Part shown: in pieces, positions 51,946-62,504 of the stretch | How positions within the stretch are numbered: the stretch's first letter is position 1 | How the letters are laid out: every line of letters begins with the position of its first letter | Assembly (NCBI GenBank): GCA_020465985.1 | Contig: JAANYP010002780.1 | Location: 1-64,000 of the forward strand | DNA length: 64,000 nt | Direction of reading: 5' to 3' | From: Centrapalus pauciflorus | Lineage: Eukaryota > Streptophyta > Magnoliopsida > Asterales > Asteraceae | Translations under genes and position numbers: made by a program | Notes under the pieces: generated by a model | Seen by the model: only the letters and a program-made list of their open reading frames with translations | Told to the model about the DNA's origin: nothing | Databases searched by the model: none

Positions 51946-52304
51946 GAAGGAAATCTGACCAGCCCCCAATATTTTTAGGTCAACTAAGTATTTTGGGGGA
52001 GAAACAAATGATAAAAATTTTGGTGGGAGAAATTAGTGGCACTTTTATTAAAAATATTACTATAAAAATTTAATTTAGTGTCATTTATTTTAAAGTGCCA
52101 CTAAATTAATGAATCATTAATAACATAAAAAAACTTCTGTCACTATTGTTATGGACAATACCGACAGAAAATATATAATGCCATTAAATCCTATAAAATA
52201 TTTTGCGACACTTGTATTCTGCCAGTAAAAACATAATTCAGTGGCACATAATTATCTGCCACTAAATGTGTCTGCCACTGAATGGCTATTTTTTTGTAGT
52301 GTGC

Positions 52305-54629
52305 ATCGTCTTCCACATGATGCATTACGATTTTCTAACGATAATTATATTATCCGGAAAAGGAATACCATGTCTGCATAAGGGTAAAATAGACCACTTG
52401 CTTTTTTCAGAATCCGCAATTAACATTATATCGGTTATTTGCAGATACATACGATGAACAGATAAATCCTAGAATATGATAATCAAGACGAAGAAATCGA
52501 TACGACATGTTGGATATGCACAAAATTGTTGCCTTTGAATGGGTGATTCTAATACAATTTAAAGTCGGATTTGTTAGGGTTTTGCATATGGTGTTTCGGT
52601 TTGGAGATAGCATTCCAGAAAGAGGTCAGTAGTAAATCATAAGTGTTAATTGTATATAACGATGGATGGTAATTATTTCCAAGGGTGTATTGAATAAGTT
52701 GACTTATTGACTTAGATAAGTTGAAGCTAATCGATCAAACATGGTTGTGCAAAAATCCATAGTTTCATATGACTTCAAACCGTGTTGTAATCCATGATAA
52801 CACCCTTAACAGAGACAGAGAAAAGGGCAAGCAAATTATTGTCATCGAGGATTCACCCGCTGCAATTACGTGTGGTATGTTTTCTGCTGTTTATCTATTA
52901 GGTTGTTTGCGTTAAAAAAACTAATTTGGTTATGCATACCATAATTGTTATTAACTGATCGATGAGTATAAATTGTTTATCGAAAATCACTGATATCTAG
53001 AAGTATATTTATTGCATAAAAATCAAACTAAATATTGTGAAAAAAATCAAAGAATATTATAGATAGGCAGATTATATGAAAACTTTAGAAGATTGTGATA
53101 TTATTATGAATTCATAAGAATGTGATATACATCCACCACATTTGATATTCACGGGTGTTATGAATCTTGATTAGCAAAGAATTCATAGTATTTGAATTAT
53201 ATTTGGTAAATAAGTTGTGGTAGTCTCGTTGTTTATTGATTAACCTAGGACACAATTGTTAAAACATTTGAAATGGGCTTCTATATAAACTGAAGATCTC
53301 AATATTAATGTTTAGAAGGGTGACAAGTTGCATGTTCGCAGCCTTCGTAGCTTGTTTTCATGGAACATTTATGTGAATGTTTTGCAACAGTAAATTAGTA
53401 TAAAATGCATCAATGAACGCAATGCTGGAAATGGTTGTATTTTTGGTGGTTGTTGCTGCTGTTGCATTAAAATAAATATAAAATAAATCTGAGTTGGCAC
53501 AAACTGATTGGTTCGTAGAGTTCAATAGAACTCTAGTATGTATGTATGTACGTACGTATGTGTGTGCACACACACACATACATAGGGCAGATGCATGTCT
53601 ATCAAACTCGGGGAAATGCCATCAATGATTTCTTATACTGTAATGGAAAATGCATGTAGATCGATTTCATTTAGACACTCAATCCAATGCTTGGAAGGCC
53701 CTCGTTGGATAGGAAAAAAAAAACTGGAGACACAACGTAAAAGAGAAATGTGAGTAGCAAAGTAAGGATTTAATATGTGGGACAACCTTTTCAAGTTAAA
53801 TGAATACATGATAAAATATTTTTTAACTTATCATATTATTTAAAATTTTAGTTTAGTAAATATATTAGTAAAATAGTAAAACAAAGATCTCTTTCTAAAC
53901 ATGCGATTTTTATTAATCATTATAAAATTTACATTATGATGCATCACACCCTGTTTTTAATTGTAATATTTATCTAAATGTTATGTACTCATTATTATTA
54001 GCGAATAATTGTGATTTGATTTATTTAGAAAGTCTTTAAAAACTAATCAGTTGTATTTCTACGTAAACTCAAAGCGTGTGTGTGTATGTATGTGTGTGTG
54101 TGTATATACATATATATAATAAATACACTAATATTATTCGTCATCATTATAAATTTTAAATAACAAATAAATAAACATTAATAAATAATTAAATGTATTA
54201 ACCATTACAATATCCAATAATATTATTTGTCATAATTATAAATTTTAAATAACAAATAAATAAACATTAATAAATAATTAAATGTATTAACCATTACAAT
54301 ATCCAATAATATTATTTGTCATCGTTATAAATTTTATATAATATTAAAAAAACATTAAAAAAATTAGAATATATTTGGAAAAAATTACAAAATTAATAAA
54401 GAATACATTTGATAACATTTTTTTTATTATTATAAAATATTTAAGCAATATGTATCAAATATGTCAATTAAAAATATAAATTAAATGAATGGATATATAA
54501 ATAAAGGATAATAAAAATTGTCACACGAATTTCTTTAGATGCATTATATATTTATTTATTTATTTTTGTAATTTTTTTTATCCATTTAAGCTAAATTATA
54601 TTTATGTAAAATTAAATCTATATATTATA
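52305..54629. other. AT-rich sequence following the CACTA element
   Basis: The first part probably continues element E9. A TATG/TACG/TGTG/CACA microsatellite lies at about 53536-53584. Apart from the 89-bp tandem repeat at 54131, I see no gene or bounded element. Confidence 0.45.
54131..54340. repeat. 89-bp tandem repeat, about 2.4 copies
   Basis: Units start at 54131, 54220 and 54309 (ATATTATT(C/T)GTCAT, then AAATAACAAATAAATAAACA). The units are nearly identical. Confidence 0.92.
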
Positions 54630-55570
54630 TGTAACATCCATCTTTTGGACCTAGTACGTGTAATTATTTTAGTGGATAATTATTTTAGTAATATTGGGTT
54701 GGTCCAATTATATCCCGAGTAGTGGATTAATACGTGTCGGGATCGTGACTACGTGTCTTCGGATTATAATTTTAGTGAATTAATTATATATTTGGGATAA
54801 CGGGATTAAATGGATTGGGTTAATATTAATATTGAAATTTGATATCGGGTTCGGGTTATTGGGTTTGGGGCTTTCTAAAAATAGAAAGTATATACGTGCA
54901 TGACCTTTTTCCTTCCTTTCTTCTTTTGGAAAGTTTGAAACTATGTATGTGTGTGTGTGAGGTAGCTCCAGTAGAAAGCAAGCCTCCAAAATCCAGATTT
55001 GAGTAGTGAAATTGCCTTCATCTTCTTCCCTTGTGTTCTTGAACGCAAGGTAAGGGAATCTTCAACTTGGTAGCTTAATTCGGATTATGTGTTGTCAAAA
55101 GTGTCAAATTAGCTACTGAGTTTGTAGGGTAATTTCATATGTGCGTTTTTGAAAGTTTTTGGCTGGAAATCGAAATTAGAAAGGAGTTTATACTCCTGGA
55201 CAGAGGCTGGTCGCAGAACAGGGACGAACCAGACTGCAGCGATCACGGCGGCGACGCTATGGGGCCGGGCGCGGTCGCAATGGGCCGAGGTGCGGGCCGG
55301 ATTCTGTTGAGGCTTTGGGTTGGGCTTAGGTTGGGTTTTGGGAATTGATTGGAATGGTTTTTCGGGTTTGGTTCGGTTCGGTTAAAGAGTCGTGTCTGGG
55401 TCTGTTTTATATATTGGTTGGAATAAACACAACTACAATATAACAACTAGTTAACGAACTCATATCAGCTATACTACTAAACTCCTGGACCCGATATAAG
55501 TCAACTGACCAAGACCCAGGAGCGTAGCCGGGATCGCGGTCCCGGTCTCCTCGCCGCGGCCAGGCATCAC
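54630..55570 (+). repeat. LTR (same family as 1-2064), plus orientation, interrupted
   Basis: It begins TGTAACATCCATCTTTTGGA and carries the family blocks ACGTGTAATTATTTTAGTGG, CCCGAGTAGTGGATTAATAC and ACGTGTCGGGA. The promoter/leader region is near 54880-55060. The GC-rich part (55200-55570) includes CGATCACGGCGGCGACGC. A solo LTR then interrupts it at 55571, and sequence of the same GC-rich style resumes at 57455. Confidence 0.72.
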
Positions 55571-57454
55571 TGTAACATCCCTAATTTTAAGTATATGTAA
55601 TTTACAAGTTTTTTTAAGGACTTAATTATTGTATTAATGGAATATTATATCAATTTAAGCTACTTTTGATCATAATATTGGTTTAAATAAGAAAATACGA
55701 AGTTGAGGGGTGTATTGTGCAAATTAGTTAAAGTGACAAATAAAAGGGGATTTGAGTTCATAATTTCAAAACACTTTCTCTCTCTACTCTCTCTCTCACC
55801 GATTTCTCTCTCTACTCTCTCTCTCTCGGCTTCAATTCAAGGAACACAAGAATCATCAATTTAAAGTACAAAAGTTTGGATTCAAGTAGCATTTAAGGAA
55901 CTATACTTACTACAAGCTTCAAATCAAGGTAAACATCATTCAATATTTCGAATTTTTGATGTTTTGGTTCGGTTTTTATGAGAACCGATTTCTAAGATTT
56001 AGGATGCAAATGTTTATGCATGTTGAATGTTGTTATGGATTAGTTTAAATCGAGTATTGATGATGTTACATACCAAATTTCAGAATCAGATTCACACTCT
56101 AAGTATGATTTTTGGAATTTTGTGTGTGTTTTAGTGTGTGTTCTTCGAGACTTGAAGAAAATGGACACAATGTGGAATTTTTGGTACATTATGACATATT
56201 ATAAGTTGAATTAGTGTATTTAAGTTCATATCTTCAATTTTATAGTTACTGAAACATGCAAAAATGGTCCAAATATAATTTCTGGAAAATATTGAAAATT
56301 TCATTAAGTATGAACTCGGTTCGGACCATGCCCAGTTCGGATCCAACCGAATTCGGACCTGTCCATTTCGGACCATACCCAGTTCGAATCCGTACCCATT
56401 TCGGACCAACAGTGAATTCGGACCCCCATCCCATTTCGGATCACATAGCCTATTTCGGACCACTACCTCTATTTTCGGACCATCTGCAATTCGGACCATC
56501 CGAATTCGGATCCAATTATACTTAATTTTCAGAATTTAAGTTTTAAGCAATTACTGACATTAGTTCACTATTACACTTACTTTACAGATCATTACGGTGT
56601 TATCAAAACACACATTGATTCAGAGACACGATACACTATACCAATCACTGTGAGTAATAGATTATCATTCTAACATTTATTGTCTTTGCATTCACTTTTA
56701 CAATTCAATGGCATGTTCACATTGTTCATTACATCAATTGCCACTCATGATTAATTTGTTGTTATGATGCACACTCGTACTTGACATGTAACACACATGT
56801 AGTCAGCGTTCATTTGAAAGTGCATCTATTTACATCATGCTTGCACTGCATGATCATTACTTCACAATCTGATGCAACCTGGACTGGGGCTGACAGCAGG
56901 CCACTGTCGGGGATTGATCATCCCACTCGTTATCCTGGTCAGGTTTGGCACATCCCCTATCAGCATTTGAACTGCCAACTCCATGCTTGCACTGCATGGT
57001 TTTCACATACTACGAGGCTTGCACTGCCTATTTATACATACATTGGGGCTTACAGTGCCCATGGTTACGCAATGGTTGTAAAGAAATATTTGTTATTTGC
57101 ATAATCTGTTATCTCACTAAGCAAATTAGCTTACTGTTGACTCACAATGTTTTCAGGCAAAGGCAAAGGTGTAGCTGGACCTTCCATTTAAGAAATTCCT
57201 TTCACATCTCGGTGTTCTAGAAGCTACTTTGGTACATGGACAATGTAACTTGGGGCTGCGATTACAGGACTTTTAAACAATTTGTGATGTTGTAATAGTT
57301 AGACTTTATCACTGTAGACACTTATATCTATTGCTTTAGTGTGGAACTGCTTAAATCTAATTTAAGTATTCAATTTCAATTATCATGTTAGTCATTCGGT
57401 TGTTTGTTGATCCTGGTGATTACAATTATAATATCAAAGCATGAGGTCGTCACA
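55571..57454 (+). repeat. Solo LTR, 1884 bp, with 5-bp target duplication
   Basis: It starts TGTAACATCCCTAATTTTAA and ends GAGGTCGTCACA, giving the canonical TG...CA limits. A perfect 5-bp repeat, ATCAC, flanks it (55566-55570 and 57455-57459). There is no internal retrotransposon sequence, so it is a solo LTR left by recombination between two LTRs. CT-rich tracts (55776-55830) and a minisatellite (56310-56512) lie inside. Confidence 0.88.
56310..56512. repeat. TTCGGACC minisatellite in the solo LTR
   Basis: About 13 copies of TTCGGA(C/T)C, spaced 12-25 bp, many in the larger form TTCGGACCATACCCAG. Because the repeat is nearly free of stops, it opens frames on both strands that are not genes. 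Confidence 0.9.
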
Positions 57455-57459
57455 ATCAC

Positions 57460-58260
57460 GGTCACGGTGTCTCCCGTGTTGCCGCTTCATCGTGATCGTG
57501 CTTACACCAGCACGGTCGGGATCACCCAGCCCGCGATCCTCTTCTCGGTCACGTTCCATCACCCGTGACCACCCTTCGCCGACCCACCCTGATCGCGGTC
57601 GGGACCAGGGGAGCGCGGGCGCGATGCGGCGACGAACAGAGCAGTTCATGCCCTATTTTTGCACAGCTACGGGGATTACTCCCCAAATCGATTCTACGTG
57701 CTACAAGGGTTATAAAACTACCCCAAACCCGTATAGCTACTTAATACTACAACTTAACTCATTTCAACAACAATTACCAACCTGATCAGTTCTTTCCTCC
57801 TAGAAGTTGAGCTCTCGGCTTGGAGAAGATGATGATTGAATTAATACCACAACTGTGGCTGTTTCTGATCCTCATTCTCAACTTTTCTCCTTTGAATCTC
57901 AGCTGGGAATAGAATTTGTGTACGTGAGATTTGTAAGAATTGAAGGAAAAGAAACAAGTCACGGGTTTATATACGTTTTGGGTCCGAAACCCAATTAAAA
58001 CGGGTACACTACTCAATATTTACTAGTCAAACACCCGTTAACTCAATTAATCCACATATTAATACTTCGGGTTTAGAATGTTAATTAACTCAATAAAAAC
58101 ATCCCCAAACCCATAATTACTACTAAACCGATTATTATCTTAACTGATTAAAATTACACGTAATAGCAACCTACTTTATCAACTCACGTGTAATTAGCCA
58201 ATTAAATTTCACCAACTCATCGGGATAACTCTCAAAGCCAATAAATAAATTACATGTACC
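57460..58260 (-). repeat. LTR-like segment in reverse orientation
   Basis: Read on the minus strand it has the same layout as the LTRs at 1-2064 and 54630: GTGTAATTTTAATCAG, then AGTAGTGTACCCG, then a promoter-like ACGTATATAAACCCG, a leader of about 200 bp and a GC-rich block (CGCGATGCGGCGACG). The left side connects to the sequence interrupted by the solo LTR. The 5' terminus (TGTAACA) was not found near 58260, so it is truncated or diverged. Confidence 0.55.
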
Positions 58261-58973
58261 TGCTGCTAGATTCCGGATGTTAGATATCAAACAGATTAAG
58301 AATAGTAACTAATATTGGATAATTTATAAAGATGAAAATTTAGAAGTAACATTAGGCATGTGTGTTTTTTTTGTTCAAACAAAGTTTGATAATATACAAT
58401 ACGTTTTATGATAATAACGAATATAAAAAATTTCTTTATATATAAAATTTTTTATAATTCATATTAAAAAAAATAAGTTCACAATACTTTACATGTATTG
58501 AAAATTATGTGTAATATTATTTATTTTTTTAAAAAGCTATAAAAGATATAAAGAAATCAAAACATAAAAAAATAAGAAATTTTTTTCAAAGAAATAATGG
58601 TTAATAATATTAAGTAAATTTAAAATTAGATTAAATAAAATAACAATATTTAAAAATGACTTTGGAATGGAATTTGTATTAAATGTAAACTATAATATTT
58701 ATATTTTATTTAATTAAACAAATTAATATATAAATTATATAGAACACACGAAATCTTTACAAAAAAGCAAAAATATAAAAAATAAAAAATAAAAAAAGAA
58801 GAAGAAGAAGAAGAAGAAAGGGTGAATAGGTTATGAAAAGTAATTTATCATATTAATAAATGTTAACGAGATGGAATAAAAGAAAAAGCAAATAAGAAAA
58901 AGCAAAGGGAGTAGTAGCAGTCCTAGGATATGCGCTGCAAATTAATAAAACAAGTAAAATAAAAATATTACTT
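58261..58973. other. AT-rich intergenic sequence
   Basis: No gene is seen. A GAA trinucleotide run lies at 58796-58820. Confidence 0.5.
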
Positions 58974-59038
58974 TGGCCCATGCAGGTCTCGAACCTGCGA
59001 CATTAGCACGACGCTCTAACCAACTGAGCTAATAGGCC
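58974..59038 (-). pseudogene. tRNA-Ile(AAU) pseudogene with a 9-nt deletion
   Basis: Minus strand, 65 nt. The acceptor stem (GGCCTAT with ATGGGCC, then discriminator A), D-arm (GCTC AGTTGGTTA GAGC), the 5' side of the anticodon stem (TCGTG), loop start CTAAT, and T-arm (GCAGG TTCGAGA CCTGC) all match plant nuclear tRNA-Ile(AAU). About nine bases after the anticodon are missing: the loop 3' end, the 3' anticodon stem and part of the variable loop. The anticodon stem therefore cannot form. Both internal promoter boxes remain, so it might still be transcribed. A functional tRNA is very unlikely. Confidence 0.87.
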
Positions 59039-59378
59039 ATTTGTTTTTATTTTCGATGAGAATTTTTATCATTTTTATTTCTATTACGATACTTTTTTCA
59101 GAGAATTAAATTTTGTTAAATAAAATATTTAATTCCAGTTTTTTTTAATCGGATTATACAAAGTACAAACCAAATATCTTCACAAAGTTGAATTAAGATG
59201 GAATCGTTAAAAAAGATTGTAGAATGGATTTGGAATACTTGTAAAGATGTAACATAAAAGTTGCCCACATTTGAGGTTAAGAAGCTTTTCCATATTCCTT
59301 GAGCATTCTTTCTAAAGCATCATCATCTTTATATCAATCCCATTTCAAATCTTTGCTTTCTCCTTCCATTCTAACACC
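59039..59378. other. Upstream region of the proline-rich protein gene
   Basis: 340 bp between the tRNA relic and the ATG at 59379. A TTTATATCAATCCC phrase at 59328 might be TATA-like, but it is close to the start. No other signal was assigned. Confidence 0.4.
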
Positions 59379-60803
59379 ATGTCTGATCAGCGATCCGCAT
59401 TCCGTTTTCGCGTACCTCGCCTTCGACCCTCCGTTCCGCCTCCTCGATCCAACGCTCCCACCTCTCAAACCCGTGAAAGAAGGCCACCGATCCAACCACA
59501 GCCACTACCATCATCATCACCACCAGTTCGACCTCCTGCACCACTAGAACCACCAGTCATACCATCCCCTGCACCGCCACCGATTCAACCTCCTGCACCA
59601 TTAGACCCACCGGTCACACCGTCCCCTGCACCCCCACCAATCCTGCCAACTCAACCTCTGGATACAGCAGTCTCAGCTTCTGCACACGAGCCACCTGTTG
59701 AACCATCAACGGTACCAGAAAAACAAGATGAACCCCGTGTCTCAGCCAAGCCACCATCTTCGTCCACCACATCTCCGCCAGCCTCCCCACCTGTATCTCC
59801 GTCTCGAATAGCCTCTAAGCCTGTTAAAGAGATTCCATCTTTACCACCATCTCCGGTTGTAACCACGACAAAAACGATACCAGAAGAAGCAGTACCTGTG
59901 ACAGACGCCACAGTTTCAAGCTCTTCCGAGTCTCAGACCGAGACAGAGAATACACCCGAAGTCAAACGGTCAACAGAGACGAATCAAGCGATAGATTCGA
60001 ACTCTAATGAAAATAATCATGAGGATACATTCAAAAAGCAACCAAGAATGGAAACACAAAAAACAGAAGCAAAGTATCATGGAAAGCATGAGGAGGCCAT
60101 TAGTACAACTAGTAGCATTCCTGATACACCACAAACCAAATCGATGATTTCGGATACGGTTCGGGTTTCTGAATCTCTGCAAAATCCGGAACCAATAACC
60201 GGACCACAAGCTCCACATCATGAAGAGACGACGGGTCAAAAACCTGTAAGCGTGATTACATTTGCTGGTGATAACAGAGGGACTTCCATGCGTATAGGTG
60301 CGGGTGTAAACAAGCGAGAACGGGTGATCCATATCCACAGAAGGTACAAGGTCAATCCAGATGAAATCATAGACACCATGACTGATGGAGAAGAAAGCTC
60401 CAAGGAAAACAAATCGGAAAACGATTTAAACAGCATTAACAATCAGGGAGAAAATGCATACATCAACTGCAATATACAGGGAATCAATAACTCAATGGTG
60501 TTCAACTGCTCCATTACAGAAAAGAACCCTGGTGTTCATCTAGGTTCCTCTTCCGATCCAAAGAATGTGAAGAAACCGAAGATGAAGAATACAAATTTAA
60601 CAGATACGAAAATGGTCAAAGTTAAGATTACCCCACCGGAGAAGCTTACTTATGAACCCACAATCCGAAGGAGATGCCTTGGAGGCCTTTTCATGGAGTC
60701 GAGTGATTCTGATCCGGATAATCCAGAGAAGCCTCGGCGTCATGGGTGTCGCTACACCGGAGGGGAGAAGAGTAACAAAGATGACAAGATGGACAATCGT
60801 TGA
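59379..60803 (+). CDS. Proline-rich protein with a conserved basic C-terminus, function unknown
   Basis: A single frame of 474 residues with no introns and no break. Residues about 17-150 are proline-rich and apparently disordered, with repeats of PPAPLEPPVIPSPAPPP type. Residues 150-260 are S/T/E-rich. The C-terminal third carries conserved-looking blocks: VITFAGDNRGTSMRIG (about 291-306), HIHRRYKVNPDE (317-328), YINCNIQGINNSMVFNCS (361-378), KLTYEPTIRRRC (422-433) and SSDSDPDNPEKPRRHGCRY (441-459). I know this C-terminal text from uncharacterised plant proline-rich proteins but cannot assign a function. No signal peptide or membrane segment is visible, so a nuclear or cytosolic place is more likely than the cell wall. 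It converges on the tubby-like gene, with 284 bp between the stop codons. Confidence 0.85.
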   Translation: MSDQRSAFRFRVPRLRPSVPPPRSNAPTSQTRERRPPIQPQPLPSSSPPVRPPAPLEPPVIPSPAPPPIQPPAPLDPPVTPSPAPPPILPTQPLDTAVSASAHEPPVEPSTVPEKQDEPRVSAKPPSSSTTSPPASPPVSPSRIASKPVKEIPSLPPSPVVTTTKTIPEEAVPVTDATVSSSSESQTETENTPEVKRSTETNQAIDSNSNENNHEDTFKKQPRMETQKTEAKYHGKHEEAISTTSSIPDTPQTKSMISDTVRVSESLQNPEPITGPQAPHHEETTGQKPVSVITFAGDNRGTSMRIGAGVNKRERVIHIHRRYKVNPDEIIDTMTDGEESSKENKSENDLNSINNQGENAYINCNIQGINNSMVFNCSITEKNPGVHLGSSSDPKNVKKPKMKNTNLTDTKMVKVKITPPEKLTYEPTIRRRCLGGLFMESSDSDPDNPEKPRRHGCRYTGGEKSNKDDKMDNR

Positions 60804-61087
60804 TTTATATTGATTTGCAAGAAATATACAGAATAAGGATGATATTCCATCATCCATGAAGTCATGTTTTTTCAGTTATAAAGCTCTTGTATTTTGTTAA
60901 TCCAACTTCATGATGATTTGTGCCTCGGATTCTATACAGAACCAGATAGAAAAACAATTAGTTTGTTGTCTAAATCGACGAAAAAATAATTGATGATAAA
61001 AGCTTTCTTTAAAGAAAGTATTTACAACTGTTCTAAAGCTTAAAAAAGGATGATAACATAGGCAACAATAGCAACAAGCTAAGTTTT

Positions 61088-62504
61088 TTATTCGCAGGCT
61101 GGTTTAGTGTCGAAACTGCTTAAGCATATTGCAAATGCCTGAAAAGTAGATAGCGGGTAGCGATAATCCAAGGTAAAGATGTCTTTCCCGATTTTCCCAA
61201 ACTGTAGTATCACATTGTCTTGTTCGATACCTTGATCATTTTGGTTTTGGGGTTGATCGACAGCCAACTGGAAGTTTTTAACAGATGCTACCGTAACCCG
61301 CCCTTTGAAGTTTAGACACCAACACTGCAGTTGCTCGTGCCACCTAGGCGCTTTGTTTTTCAAAACAAGTGATTCTCCTTTGCCAGGAAAAGGTAAGATT
61401 CCGTCATCTACAAACGTTGATGGAGTAGGCGCAGTCCCACCTTCTTGAACTGCGGTAAAGGGGATTGTGTTCATGGTGCAATGCATTCTTCTTGGCCCTT
61501 TAGTTCGCAGAAAATTAAGCTCGTAACATATTGTGACCACTTTCGATTGCACCAAAGATACCCCTCCAGAGACCTTTAAACTAAATTTCGGATTTGCAGG
61601 GTCATAAAGTGGCTGATCATCATAAATGACAAACTTGGTGCCAAGGAAATTTGAACTGTTTACAAGCAACATCAATTGGTAATATGAAAAAGAGGAAAAC
61701 TTTACGAGGTTAAAGAATAAAAGAATGATGTAATGTCGAAAACAACCTCAATTTTCCAAAGTAAGTATTGGTAGCTCGAGAAAATTCATCCGCAGCTAAA
61801 GATATTAGAAACTCGGTCTTCATGGCCTTTCTCACCTTCTTAGCTGCCAATAGTAACTTGCTTGCATCCCCAGCCAGTGCTGTAATCATCAAGAACTTAA
61901 CCATCAATATCACATAACCAAAATCATCATTTGATTAAATCGGTCTAAAGAAACAAAACTGAACCAATGTGTTTATACCTGGGTTCATGCCTAGATATAA
62001 CAGATATGTTGAAGTTGTTCTATCCCTCCTTATAAAACATTGAATTGGTTCACCTCTTGGTCCAGGCTAAAGTTCAAGAATCAGTTATAGCGAAAACGAT
62101 TAAATATGTTGTCGAGAAAAGGGGCGTAACGTATTAACTACCTGCTTTAATGAATTGGGGAAGGTGAGCAATCCACATTGCTCCGGTGTTTTAACGATCT
62201 TTTTTATAGTATTCCTCCACAACCTGCAAACTGCAGCACAAGCAACGACGTCTCGTCTAGCAGGCCAGGAAGTCTCACCAGTCTCCACTCGTTGGATTAT
62301 ATCGAGAAGCAATTCAGGTGGTAAATCCTCCCACTGGCGAACGTTGGCATTGATCAAAGGTGGGTTCAACGAAGAATCATAGCTATCAGGAGCAATATGC
62401 GATCTACCTCGCAAAAGCACATTTTTCTTATGAATCCTTTTTCGTAAATTGTTCTCGGTACTACCTTCTTCCATGTCCTCTCCAACTAGACATTTAAATG
62501 GCAT
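61088..62504 (-). CDS. Tubby-like F-box protein (TLP/TULP family), 4 exons
   Basis: Tubby-like F-box proteins bind phosphoinositides through the tubby domain and join SCF ubiquitin ligases through the F-box. Exons in reading order: 62504-62142, 62066-61979, 61879-61747, 61655-61088. All introns are GT-AG and in phase, giving 383 residues (family about 380-440). The F-box spans about 58-105 (WEDLPPELLLDIIQRVE...CRLWR). The tubby domain runs from PGPRGEPIQCFIRRD (122) to the C-terminus ICLSSFDTKPACE. It includes the basic patch AAKKVRK (162-168), SNFLGTKF (196-203), GPRRM (248-252) and GRVTVASVKNFQ (313-324). The start MPFKCLV was chosen because it aligns with the family's MSFKSIV start; an in-frame upstream ATG (62573) exists. 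The region between GPRRM and LVLKNKAPRW is shorter than in longer TLPs. Intact. Confidence 0.94.

Larger units (their letters stand above)
48127..52301. mobile_element. CACTA (En/Spm-type) element, 4175 bp, with 3-bp duplication
   Basis: The left end is CACTACAAAAAATATGCCAT and the right end is ATGGCTATTTTTTTGTAGTG. A 3-bp repeat, TGC, flanks it (48124-48126 and 52302-52304), as CACTA elements require. Both subterminal regions are full of AGTGGCAC/AGTGCCAC/AGTGACAC motifs, the usual transposase-binding clusters. Inside is a decayed transposase-like segment on the minus strand (49055-49460) and several minisatellites. No complete transposase is present, so it is non-autonomous or dead. Confidence 0.9.

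Noticed and set aside
56131..56525. Open frames on both strands (89-122 codons)
   Set aside because: Produced by the TTCGGACC minisatellite inside the solo LTR.
22598..60803. A functional cluster linking KCS4, ERDL6, the proline-rich gene and the tubby-like gene
   Set aside because: They belong to different pathways, are 6 to 24 kb apart apart from the last pair, and are separated by transposons. Biosynthetic-cluster logic does not apply.
59651..60857. Minus-strand frames over the proline-rich gene
   Set aside because: Antisense shadows of a coherent plus-strand gene.
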